Shown here one piece after another: positions 17,286 to 25,159 of a stretch of 64,000 bases of DNA. Made by a program: the position numbers and the translations under genes. The stretch is from Ralstonia condita (GTDB lineage Bacteria > Pseudomonadota > Gammaproteobacteria > Burkholderiales > Burkholderiaceae). The stretch is taken from NCBI RefSeq assembly GCF_958405655.1, contig NZ_CATYWO010000003.1:1-64000 (forward strand), given 5' to 3'. Position 1 is the stretch's first letter, and every line of letters starts with the position of its first letter. The notes beneath the pieces were generated by a model. The model did not search any database and was not told the DNA's origin. It saw only the letters and a list, made by a program, of their open reading frames with translations.

Positions 17286-18194
17286 TCAACGACGCGCTAC
17301 CGATCTAGATCCCAGCAAGTTGATAACTAACCCCAACAGCACAAAAAGGCACCCGAACCACTGATTGGTGCTGAGCCCTTCTCCCAGCACAACAGAAGCA
17401 GTAGCTAACCCAACAACAGGAACGAGCAAGGTAAACGGTGCCACCTTGCCCGGAGGATGCCGAGTAAGCAACATCGTGAAAGCCCCTGACCCAAACAGGG
17501 TCCCGCCAAATGCCAGATAAGCCACCGATCCGACGGACGCGAGCGAGAAATGCCGAAGTGTACTGACTACAGTACCCGGCCCCTCCAGCCAGAGCGATAG
17601 CAGAGCAAAGGGCAGCGGTGGGATTAGCCCCGTCCAGACGATAAAGCCCATGAGGTCAAATTTTTGCCCCGCAGGTATGCTGTCAGCGGCCATGCGCGCC
17701 ACCACATTTGACAGGCCCCAGAAGGCCGCTGCGCCAAGTACCAAGCTAAACCCAAACCAGCTTGCGCCCTGAGTCGTGCCGGCAAGCCCCCCGGCCAACA
17801 TGGAGAGTCCCCCGGCGGCGACTGCCAGTCCAAAAAACTGGGGCCAGTACCAATGCTCGCGCAGCAAGAAGGCAGCGAATATCAGCGTGAAAAATGCCTG
17901 CGATTGCAGCGCGACCGAAGCGACCCCAGCAGGCAGGCCATTGCGAATGGCCAGAAAGAGCAAAGCAAACTGGCCCACACCCACGGTCAAGCCGTAGGCC
18001 AGCCACCACCGTAGAGCAACGCGCGGACGCGGCACGAAAAGCATGGCGGGAAAGGTCGATAGCACGAAGCGCAATGCGCCCATGAGCATCGGTGGCATAC
18101 CGACCAAACCAAGCTTGATAACGGTAAAGCTCATGCCCCAAACGAGCACGACACAAAGTGCGAGACCGACGTCTCGCAAGGGCATGAAAAACAT
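17286..18194 (-). CDS. EamA/DMT-family transporter (possible exporter)
   Basis: 302 residues with about ten membrane segments in two EamA repeats. It starts DVGLALCVVLVWGMSFTVIKLGL and has the second-repeat signature AFWGLSNVVARMA. Members such as the cysteine/O-acetylserine exporters pump metabolites out, but the substrate here is unknown. The ATG is 3 bases after the SDR stop, so this is the last gene of the IclR-controlled operon. The C-terminus is close to IS3 remnant DNA yet looks complete. Confidence 0.85.
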   Translation of the reverse strand: MFFMPLRDVGLALCVVLVWGMSFTVIKLGLVGMPPMLMGALRFVLSTFPAMLFVPRPRVALRWWLAYGLTVGVGQFALLFLAIRNGLPAGVASVALQSQAFFTLIFAAFLLREHWYWPQFFGLAVAAGGLSMLAGGLAGTTQGASWFGFSLVLGAAAFWGLSNVVARMAADSIPAGQKFDLMGFIVWTGLIPPLPFALLSLWLEGPGTVVSTLRHFSLASVGSVAYLAFGGTLFGSGAFTMLLTRHPPGKVAPFTLLVPVVGLATASVVLGEGLSTNQWFGCLFVLLGLVINLLGSRSVARR

Positions 18195-18197
18195 GGA

Positions 18198-18953
18198 TCA
18201 GACCTTTAGCAAACCACCATCGACCGCAAGTGTTTCACCCGTAATGAACGACGCGTCCCCTGACGCAAGGAAAACCACAGCACGGGCAACATCATCGGGG
18301 TTGGCTATGCGCCCCATTGGAAAACGAGGCAGGATCTGCGAACGAGTTTCTGGGCTGAGCTGTGCCCGTACCATTTCCGTTTCCACCACGCTAGGGGCTA
18401 CCGCGTTGACGCGAACGCCGTGGGGCCCTAATTCCCTTGCGAGCCCCTTGGTGACGGCTACCACACCAGCCTTGGTCACGCCGTACCAGACGTTACCAAA
18501 CGTACCTCCGCCTTTGTATGCGGAAATAGAGGCAAGGTTAATGATGACGCCCGCGCTACGCTCACACATGGCAGGGGCGCATGCTTGGACGCAGTTAAAA
18601 ATGCCTGTGAGATTGGTGGCGGCCAAATTGGTCCATGTGTCGTAGCTCGTTTGCAGCGCGGGGCCGGTGGTCATCACGCCAGCATTGTTGACCAGGATAT
18701 CGATGTGACCGACTTCGTTACGGATCGTCTGCATGACATGAGCCACATCTTTAGGGTGACGCACATCCATGCGTTTTGCGCGGGCACCCTCTCCCAAGGT
18801 GGCTGCACGCAACTCAGCATCCTCGCCGTGAAAGTCAGTGACATACACTAAGCAGCCTTGCTCCACAAAGTGTTTGGCAATGCACGCACCAATGCCTCTG
18901 CCAGCACCCGTAATCACAGCGATTCGTTTAGTTTTAGGGTTCATAGATCTCAT
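18198..18953 (-). CDS. Short-chain dehydrogenase/reductase (second SDR of the operon)
   Basis: About 251 residues with complete SDR features: cofactor motif TGAGRGIG, NNAG, the catalytic Ser in NLASIS, YxxxK within WYGVTKAG, and DGGLLKV at the end. Asp after the second strand (TDFHGED) suggests NAD specificity. The start overlaps the preceding SDR stop as TGATG; an ATG three codons in is an alternative. With its partner it could oxidise a hydroxy acid to the beta-keto acid that the BKACE cleaves. Confidence 0.87.
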   Translation of the reverse strand: MRSMNPKTKRIAVITGAGRGIGACIAKHFVEQGCLVYVTDFHGEDAELRAATLGEGARAKRMDVRHPKDVAHVMQTIRNEVGHIDILVNNAGVMTTGPALQTSYDTWTNLAATNLTGIFNCVQACAPAMCERSAGVIINLASISAYKGGGTFGNVWYGVTKAGVVAVTKGLARELGPHGVRVNAVAPSVVETEMVRAQLSPETRSQILPRFPMGRIANPDDVARAVVFLASGDASFITGETLAVDGGLLKV

Positions 18954-19729
18954 CAAAGCATGTGGATGCCGTGACTGGCACCTATGGACTGGCCATTCAT
19001 CAACTTACTGGGGAAAGCTGCCAGGAGCACTGCCAGTTCGGCCAATTCGTGCACCGTTGTGTATTCACCGTCGACGGTATAGCGCAAGAAATCCTGCACC
19101 ACCTCGTCTTCAGAGACTCCGCGCTCGCGTGCGAGCAACGGCAGCTGAAATTCGATGAGGGGGGTACGAACGAAGCCTGGACAAATTGTGTTGGCGCAAA
19201 TGCCATGACGACCATTCTCTTTTGCAATGGCTCGGCACAGTCCTACGATGCCATGCTTGGCCACAGCGTATGGCCCCTTGTTTTCCGACACCATGTAAGA
19301 ATGAATGGAACCAAGGAAAATCAGGTTACCTTTTCGAGCGGGCACCATATGACGCAAGGCGGCACGACAAGTCAGGAAGCTCCCATCGAGGTGCACCGCG
19401 AGCAGGCGCTTCCAATCCGCAAAGGAGACATCCGCCACTGAATCGAGATGCTGGATGCCTGCATTGGCCACCAAGATGTCTAACCGACCATGCGCGCGAG
19501 CAAAACGGTTCACGCCATCATCGACCTGCGACTCATCCGAGACATCCATGGCAATCGCCTGCGCCCGCCCTCCTGACTGCAAGATTTGCTCTACAACGTC
19601 ATGGGCGCCATTGATGTTGATATCGGCAACGCCAACCAGGGCGCCCTCGGCAGCGTAAGCATGCGCGATACGCTGACCGATACCGCCGGCTGCACCGGTG
19701 ACGATGGCTGTCTTATCCGCAAGTCTCAT
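18953..19729 (-). CDS. SDR resembling 3-hydroxybutyrate dehydrogenase
   Basis: 258 residues. The motifs TGAAGGIG, NAGIQHL, SIHSYMVSENKGPYAVAKHG (Ser-Tyr-Lys) and NTICPGFVRTPLI fit NAD-dependent 3-hydroxyacyl or 3-hydroxybutyrate-type dehydrogenases; ADININ after strand two points to NAD. A role in making the beta-keto substrate for the neighbouring BKACE is inferred from context. It overlaps the MFS stop by 4 bases and has GGAGG upstream. Confidence 0.85.
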   Translation of the reverse strand: MRLADKTAIVTGAAGGIGQRIAHAYAAEGALVGVADININGAHDVVEQILQSGGRAQAIAMDVSDESQVDDGVNRFARAHGRLDILVANAGIQHLDSVADVSFADWKRLLAVHLDGSFLTCRAALRHMVPARKGNLIFLGSIHSYMVSENKGPYAVAKHGIVGLCRAIAKENGRHGICANTICPGFVRTPLIEFQLPLLARERGVSEDEVVQDFLRYTVDGEYTTVHELAELAVLLAAFPSKLMNGQSIGASHGIHML

Positions 19730-21030
19730 TGGAAACCTCCAGCGACGACTTCGGCATCGATCAAAGCTTTATCGGCATCATAGTTACGTGAAGCCCAGTA
19801 CAAGCACAGTACCGCCGGTATGCAGCTCAGGGTGACCCAAGCCAGAGCAGACTGCAGGCCGATCCTGTCGGACAGCATGCCAACGACGAATGGGCCCATC
19901 GTAAAGCCTATGAGGTTGTTAGCCAGAGTCACCATGGATACTGCAGAAGACCGCAGCCCCGGGTGCACGACGTCCATGGCGACAGCGGTAGGGATGCCGC
20001 CTATCGCACCCATGAAGAAGCCTCCGAGCAAAATCATCTGATACTGCTTGGTACCGGGTTCCATCCCCGTGAAGGCGGGGAACAGCACGAGCACGGTGAG
20101 CAAGCCGCATGCGACGGTGATAAGCAAGCGCCGACGCGGTACGTTCGCTGCCACACGGTCAGCTACCATGGCCCAGAAAACCGTGCCGCAGGCGCCAGCT
20201 AGGATGACGGGGGCCGTCTTCAGGCCAATCGCAACACCCTGCAGGCTGTAGGCGCGGGCAAAGTAGCTCGGTAACCAGGCATTCATGGCCATGTAGGTGA
20301 TCAGCATCAGGCCACTACCCAGGTAGGTAGACCAAGAGGTACGGGCGCGAAAGAGCTCCAGGGCAGCTTCCTTGAACCCCATGGTGGTCCCCGAGTTTCC
20401 GGCCAGTTTTCTCAGCGGTATGGTGCGATAGTCCTTGATGGCGAAAACCAGTAAAGCCACGACGATCCCAGGCACCCCTACGATGCCGAAGGCCGCGTGC
20501 CACCCCCATTTAACTGCGATTGCGCCGCCCGCGATGATGCCGATCACGGAGCCAACAGATACGGCAAAGTAAAACAGGCCGATCACGGTGCTGCGCAAAC
20601 GCGACGGAAAATGGTGCGCTAACAGCGAGCAGCCGGCATTGCCATAACCCGCCTCACCTACGCCGATGACGGCGCGCATGGCGAGCAGTTGTGTGTACTT
20701 GGAGGCAAACATGCAACCTACTGTGGCAAAGCCCCAGCCCACGCCCATCAGGACGATGGACTTCACTCGGCTCCAACGATCCACCAACACCGCCACGGGT
20801 AGCGATAAGAGGCCCACCATGAGGGATACGATGGACGCGAGCGCACCGAGTTGGGTGTCCGTCAGGCCCCAGTCCTTCTTGATGTAGGGAAACATCGAGT
20901 TCACTATGCTGCGGTCGATGTAGTCAAACAGCATCAAGATGAACAGAAGGACCAGGGCAAACCAGGCATGGCCGCGAGATACAGCGTAGCCTGGTCGTCC
21001 TACGATGCTCTTGCTCTGCGGCAGGTGCAT
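19726..21030 (-). CDS. MFS transporter, paralogue of the AraC-cluster transporter
   Basis: 434 residues, 12 predicted membrane segments. It shares FDYIDR, the DRWSRVKSI loop motif and the overall plan with the transporter at 10621, which suggests both carry related organic anions. GGAGACAAAC precedes the ATG, almost the same ribosome-binding site as the other copy. It follows the BKACE gene by 37 bases in an IclR-controlled operon. Confidence 0.85.
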   Translation of the reverse strand: MHLPQSKSIVGRPGYAVSRGHAWFALVLLFILMLFDYIDRSIVNSMFPYIKKDWGLTDTQLGALASIVSLMVGLLSLPVAVLVDRWSRVKSIVLMGVGWGFATVGCMFASKYTQLLAMRAVIGVGEAGYGNAGCSLLAHHFPSRLRSTVIGLFYFAVSVGSVIGIIAGGAIAVKWGWHAAFGIVGVPGIVVALLVFAIKDYRTIPLRKLAGNSGTTMGFKEAALELFRARTSWSTYLGSGLMLITYMAMNAWLPSYFARAYSLQGVAIGLKTAPVILAGACGTVFWAMVADRVAANVPRRRLLITVACGLLTVLVLFPAFTGMEPGTKQYQMILLGGFFMGAIGGIPTAVAMDVVHPGLRSSAVSMVTLANNLIGFTMGPFVVGMLSDRIGLQSALAWVTLSCIPAVLCLYWASRNYDADKALIDAEVVAGGFQ

Positions 21031-21067
21031 TGTTTGTCTCCGATTTCTTATTGTTTGGGTAGATGCG

Positions 21068-22003
21068 TCAGGCCATATCCGCGACGCGAGCGGTTTGCGC
21101 TGACGGCGTCTTAGCTTGATGCATGCCCATCATTTCGCGGGCTTCCTCCGGCGTTGCAATTTCCCGGCCCAGCTCGCGTGCAATTCGTACTGCCTTCTCG
21201 ACGAATTGGGCATTGCTCACGGCAAGCACGCCATGCTCGATGTAGACGTTGTCTTCGAACCCGACGCGAATATTGCCGCCCATGGCAAGTGCCATCATGG
21301 ACAGCGGAATCTGGTGTTTGCCGATGGTCACCACCTGCCAGCTCGATCCTTCCGGCAGGGCATCGACTAGGATCATCAGATTCTTGGGTGACGCTGGGAC
21401 GCCGCCATCGATGCCCAAGACCAAGCTGAAGTGCATCGGTCCCTTGAGCACGCCACGATCGCGCAGCTTGATCATGTTATCGATGTGGCTGAGATCGTAG
21501 ACCTCTAGTTCGTTGTGGATGCCGCGCTCATTGCAGCCATTGATGAACTCGGTGTTCCAAGCCTTGGAATTGTCAAACAGCACTTCCGTAAATTTGTGCT
21601 GGAAATGGAACGAGCCAGCGTTCACCGTCAGCATGTCGGGGCGCGGGTTGATGTCGAGCAGGGCCATGCGCTGCTCCTGTGTGAAACCGATAGCAGGGTA
21701 TTGACGACCGCGCACATATCGCGCGCCAATGCCGTTGCCCACCTGCGTGATCATGCCGGGGCAGCGTGAGTTAATGCCGCCGACCACCTCGCTGTAAGTG
21801 TCTAAGTCGGCCGTGGTCAGCCCCTGCTTATCGCGCACGTGAATGTGAGCGACCGAAGCGCCGGCGTTGTACGCATCCTGCATGGCCTGGACGATTTCGC
21901 CAGGTTGCTCGGGCAGATTGGGGTTAGCTTCCTTACCGTGCAGGCCGCCAGTGGTGGCCACGGTGATGATGACCTTTTCGGACCTAGTGACGTCGAGTTT
22001 CAT
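21068..22003 (-). CDS. Beta-keto acid cleavage enzyme (BKACE, DUF849), second copy
   Basis: 311 residues, the common family length. HIHVR at residues 53-57 supplies the zinc histidines; VIITVATTGG and later PLSMMALAMGGNIRVGFEDN are conserved barrel segments. The active-site surroundings differ from the first copy (SVAHIHVRDKQG against TVLHLHVRELDG), so the substrates are probably different. It is the first gene of a leftward operon (BKACE-MFS-SDR-SDR-DMT) and divergent from an IclR regulator. Confidence 0.9.
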   Translation of the reverse strand: MKLDVTRSEKVIITVATTGGLHGKEANPNLPEQPGEIVQAMQDAYNAGASVAHIHVRDKQGLTTADLDTYSEVVGGINSRCPGMITQVGNGIGARYVRGRQYPAIGFTQEQRMALLDINPRPDMLTVNAGSFHFQHKFTEVLFDNSKAWNTEFINGCNERGIHNELEVYDLSHIDNMIKLRDRGVLKGPMHFSLVLGIDGGVPASPKNLMILVDALPEGSSWQVVTIGKHQIPLSMMALAMGGNIRVGFEDNVYIEHGVLAVSNAQFVEKAVRIARELGREIATPEEAREMMGMHQAKTPSAQTARVADMA

Positions 22004-22079
22004 GGGTTGTCTCCTTCGTTAGAGGCGTTGGCATTCAACTCATTCTTGCTTTTTTCTCGAAATAAGATCAATAATGAAA

Positions 22080-22105
22080 TGAAATATTTCACTGATCGAA
22101 ATTTC
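22080..22105. promoter_or_regulatory. Candidate IclR operator between iclR-like gene and BKACE operon
   Basis: TGAAATATTTCA at 22080-22091 is a perfect 12-bp palindrome, and a second related dyad GAAATTTC follows at 22098-22105. Both lie in the 131-bp divergent promoter region. AT-rich dyads of this type fit IclR-family sites. Confidence 0.6.
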
Positions 22106-22134
22106 AGTAGACAGTCCTGAGCAGAGAATTCGGT

Positions 22135-22932
22135 ATGGCAACGTTGAAGGAAGGTGAGGCTGACGCGACATCGTTGCGCCCATTCTTGGTGCTGGAGTGC
22201 GTCATGCGCTCGTCCACCCCTCCGTCGTTGGATGACATCACTCGCATGTGCGGATTGCCGAAGCCCACGGTGTTCCGCATCCTTGGAAGCCTACAAAGTA
22301 GCGGGTTGCTTCAGCGTGAACCGATCAGCCGGTGCTATTCCGCTGGTGCTCGGCTGACAGCATTTGCGATGGACGTAGTGAACAGCGCCGCGCTGCGTGC
22401 AGAACGCAATGCCATCCTGCGCCGCCTCGTAGACGAAATCGGGGAGACCTGCAACTTCACTATGCTCGACGGAAATCAGGTCCTGTACTTGGACCGAGTG
22501 GAAACATCGATGCCTTTGCGATTGCACCTTGAGGCTGGCATCCATGTGCCGCTCCATTGCACTGCAAGCGGCAAGCTGTTCTTGAGCCAACTCTCGCCCA
22601 AACATGTGTACCGCCTGCTGGGCAAAGGGCCTTACCAACGCTGGACCCCCAACACGATCACCGATCCGCAAGCTATGGAAGAGGCGCTCAAGCGAATCCG
22701 CCATGACATGGTGGGAACCGACAATCGAGAGGCCGATCCGGATTCGGTATGCGTAGCGGTGCCGGTGATGGAAGCAAAAGGGCGCGTATATGCTGCTGTT
22801 GCTGTGCACGGGCCAGCCTCGCGTATGACGCTGGAAAAAGGGTTGCAATATGTACCTGCCATGCGGTGCGCAGCTGATGCCATATCGAAGAGCCTTGTGG
22901 TCAATAACGAAAACTCCGCCGATCGAAATTGA
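22135..22932 (+). CDS. IclR-family transcriptional regulator
   Basis: 265 residues. The N-terminal winged helix-turn-helix (PSLDDITRMCGLPKPTVFRILGSLQSSGLL) is followed by the IclR effector domain (NFTMLDGNQVLYLDRVET ... PLHCTASGKLFLSQL ... GTDNREADPDSVCVAVPV). It is divergent from the BKACE-2 operon and should sense the substrate or a pathway intermediate. Effector-binding residues cannot be assigned to a ligand. Confidence 0.9.
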   Translation: MATLKEGEADATSLRPFLVLECVMRSSTPPSLDDITRMCGLPKPTVFRILGSLQSSGLLQREPISRCYSAGARLTAFAMDVVNSAALRAERNAILRRLVDEIGETCNFTMLDGNQVLYLDRVETSMPLRLHLEAGIHVPLHCTASGKLFLSQLSPKHVYRLLGKGPYQRWTPNTITDPQAMEEALKRIRHDMVGTDNREADPDSVCVAVPVMEAKGRVYAAVAVHGPASRMTLEKGLQYVPAMRCAADAISKSLVVNNENSADRN

Positions 22933-23124
22933 TGGTCACCGAGTGGGATCGAGTGGAACAGTCGATAGCGTTGATGGCCGCTTGGCCTTACGATCCAGCC
23001 AAGCATCGGATTGCTGTGATCCGCGATGGCTTAAAATAGTTGTTTCTACTCGCTGGCAGTTAGACGGCAATCTCTCCCGACACTGGAACTCGGTGAATTT
23101 GCCCCCATATCTCCGGACACCGCC

Positions 23125-23236
23125 TCACACTTGAGTTGATGATTCTGTCCTGCGCCTGAACTCGCGTGGCGAGCGATATTTCAGTGCGCTATGGGGATGC
23201 TGCTCGTTATAGTGCTCGAACGCGATTGCAAGGTTG
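23125..23236 (-). pseudogene. IS3-family (IS2-like) OrfB C-terminal remnant
   Basis: The minus frame ending at the TGA at 23125 reads IAFEHYNEQHPHSALKYRSP, the usual C-terminal segment of IS2-subgroup transposases. It is abruptly cut at about 23237 by the tip of the intact-looking IS3-type element. A sequence like an IS end (CCGGAGATATGGGGGC on the minus strand) lies just beyond its stop, near 23100. Confidence 0.7.
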
Positions 23237-23286
23237 GGAACCGCCCCGGGTTTAGTGGAGGCTCCAACTCTTGAGAGAATGGAGCC

Positions 23287-23610
23287 ATGAGCAAGCCAAG
23301 CAAGTTTTCCCCGGAAGTCCGGGATCGCGCAGTCCGTCTGGTACGAGAGCAGCGTAGTTAGCATCCGTCGTCGTGGGCGGCGGTCGAATCGATAGCGCCG
23401 ATGATCGGCTGCACGAGCCAGACCCTGCTGGGTTGGGTGAAGCGAGAGCAAGTCAATAGCAGCGAGCAAGGCGGCGTAACGACGTCGGAGCGCGAACGCC
23501 TCAAGGCGCTGGAGCGAGAGAACAAGGAGCTGCGCCGGGCCAACGAGATCCTGAAGCTGGCCAGCGCGTTTTTCGCCCAGGCGGAGCTCGACCGCCGTTT
23601 GAAGTCCTGA
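23287..23610 (+). pseudogene. IS3-family orfA with a premature stop
   Basis: The ATG at 23287 starts a typical OrfA (MSKPSKFSPEVRDRAVRLV). Codon 25, at 23359-23361, is TAG in the middle of the REQRS-x-HPSSW segment, where Glu is usual in this group, so one base change explains it. The same frame then continues to 23610 with the leucine-zipper region LKALERENKELRRANEILKL. An internal ATG at 23401 could restart translation without the first helix-turn-helix half. Without full-length OrfA or OrfAB the element is probably unable to move alone. Confidence 0.85.
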
Positions 23611-23666
23611 AGGCCTTTATCGATCAGCATCGCGACACCTTCGGGGTCGAGCCGATCTGCAAGGTC

Positions 23667-24518
23667 TTGCGGATTGCCCCGTCGGGTTATCGGCGTCATG
23701 CCGCACAGCTTCGTGATCCATCCAAGCGCTGCGCACGGGCGAAGCGCGATGAGATGCTGTGTCCCGAGATCAACCGGGTCTGGCAGGCCAACATGCAGGT
23801 CTACGGCGCGGACAAGGTCTGGAAGCAGATGAATCGGGAGCGCATCGCCGTCGCCCGCTGCACGGTCGAGCGGCTGATGAAACGATTGGGCTTGCGCGGG
23901 GCAGTTCGCGGCAAGCGGGTCCGGACGACGATTCCTGATGCCGCCGCACCGCGTCCGCTGGATCGGGTGAATCGGCAGTTCAAGGCTGACCGGCCGAATC
24001 AACTGTGGGTCTCTGACTTCACGTACGTGTCGACGTGGCAAGGATGGCTGTACGTGGCCTTCGTGGTGGACGTGTTCGCCCGCCGCATCGTCGGCTGGCG
24101 CGTCAGCTCGTCCATGACCACGGACTTCGTTCTGGATGCACTTGAGCAGGCGCTGTACGCTCGCCGGCCAGGAGGCGATGGAACCTTGATACACCACTCC
24201 GACAGGGGATCGCAATACGTCAGCATTCGCTACAGCGAGCGGCTGCCTGAAGCGGGCATCGAGCCGTCGGTCGGCAGCCGAGGCGACAGCTACGACAACG
24301 CGCTGGCTGAAACGATCAACGGCCTGTACAAGACGGAGCTGATTCATCGCCGTACCTGGAAAACTCGGGAGTCTGTCGAGCTGGCAACCCTGGAATGGGT
24401 GGCCTGGTTTAATCACCATCGACTGATGGAGCCACTCGGATATATCCCGCCCGCCGAAGCTGAGGCAAACTACTATCGGCAACTTGAAATCGCCGACACT
24501 GAAACCGCATTAACTTAA
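23667..24518 (+). CDS. IS3-family transposase OrfB (DDE integrase)
   Basis: 283 residues from a TTG; the frame is open upstream to the end of orfA (FEVLKAFIDQHRD), as expected for an OrfAB product made by -1 frameshifting. The catalytic triad is intact: Asp in WVSDFTYV, Asp in HHSDRGSQY, Glu in NALAETING. The C-terminus has the usual WVAWFNHHRLMEPLGYIPP. The enzyme itself looks functional, but the partner orfA carries a nonsense codon. Confidence 0.9.
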   Translation: MRIAPSGYRRHAAQLRDPSKRCARAKRDEMLCPEINRVWQANMQVYGADKVWKQMNRERIAVARCTVERLMKRLGLRGAVRGKRVRTTIPDAAAPRPLDRVNRQFKADRPNQLWVSDFTYVSTWQGWLYVAFVVDVFARRIVGWRVSSSMTTDFVLDALEQALYARRPGGDGTLIHHSDRGSQYVSIRYSERLPEAGIEPSVGSRGDSYDNALAETINGLYKTELIHRRTWKTRESVELATLEWVAWFNHHRLMEPLGYIPPAEAEANYYRQLEIADTETALT

Positions 24519-24551
24519 ACCAGCCAGCCTCCACGAGGCCCGGGGCGGTTC

Positions 24552-24893
24552 AAAGTGCATTTTCAGTTGATGTTTTCATAGGGCGCGCTCGCAGGTTAGG
24601 ATTTGCCTTCTAGCGTAGCGAAGGCTTGGATCAGGACATCCGCCACTTCCCCGGATTTTGCTCGATTTGGCGTAGCGATGCGTAGAGTCGCCAATGCTTG
24701 GATGAGGATTTGTCCAGCACATGTCAATCGCCTGCTACCCGTGATTTCACGCTTGTTAGGTAGAGGTCCAAGAGACATCCATCCCTTGATGCGGGCCCTT
24801 GCATTGGTGCGCGTGGCATACGCGTACGAAGGCCTTGCTGACCAGCGTAAAACTTGCTAACCTGCGCGCCGTCATAACCACGGAATCATCTCC
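24552..24893. other. Gene-poor stretch between the IS and the OprB leader
   Basis: A plus frame from 24603 (about 85 codons) contains two loosely similar segments, SVAKAWIRTSA and RVANAWMRICP, encoded by an imperfect direct repeat around 24616-24645 and 24684-24713. It has no good ribosome-binding site or known domain and is not called as a gene. It may be the 5' part of the OprB transcript leader. Confidence 0.35.
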
Positions 24894-24932
24894 ATGGACA
24901 GTTGTTCTAGTCGATCTTGGATCGCACTCTGA
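24894..24932 (+). CDS. Possible 12-residue leader peptide ahead of the OprB gene
   Basis: ATG at 24894 encodes MDSCSSRSWIAL followed by TGA. The ribosome-binding site is weak. Its first nine bases (ATGGACAGT) are identical to the short ORF ahead of the Nramp gene, and in both the stop codon touches the first arm of a hairpin set. This shared arrangement is the reason for calling it. Confidence 0.35.
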   Translation: MDSCSSRSWIAL

Positions 24933-24995
24933 GCGGCTAAGCAGTCCAGGCGCGTTGGTCATCCTTCACGCTGCTGCCTAGCCGTATTGCACGGC
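24933..24995 (+). promoter_or_regulatory. Leader with alternative hairpins upstream of the OprB gene
   Basis: Arm A, CGGCTAAGCAG at 24933-24943, can pair with arm B, CTGCTGCCTAGCCG at 24971-24984. The end of B (GCCGT, 24981-24985) can instead pair with ACGGC at 24991-24995 across a 5-base loop. The two pairings exclude each other. Arm A begins directly after the stop codon of the short ORF. Confidence 0.4.
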
Positions 24996-25159
24996 GGGTA
25001 GTGGCTCTTGCGTAGGTTCTCTGCGCAGGTCTCTTCCTGAATTTGATCGTTTTCCTGACACGGCCATTGGGCCGCGTGCGCCCTTGCGTGCGTGGTTTCC
25101 TGGGAGGCCGTGGTCGGCTCATACCCACGTTCGTCTTAGAAACGAACGAGGGAGGTCTG

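Larger units (their letters stand above)
23238..24551 (+). mobile_element. IS3-family insertion sequence, 1.3 kb
   Basis: The ends at 23238-23263 and 24526-24551 form inverted repeats that match at 23 of 26 positions (outer part GAACCGCCCCGGG). Inside are overlapping orfA and orfB in the IS3 arrangement. No target duplication is obvious. The left tip cuts an IS2-like remnant, but the matching half is not seen on the right, so a deletion accompanied or followed insertion. Confidence 0.85.

Noticed and set aside
23358..24482. A 374-codon minus-strand frame across the IS3 element
   Set aside because: Antisense to the transposase with its DDE triad; only the small piece at 23125-23236 on that strand resembles a protein.
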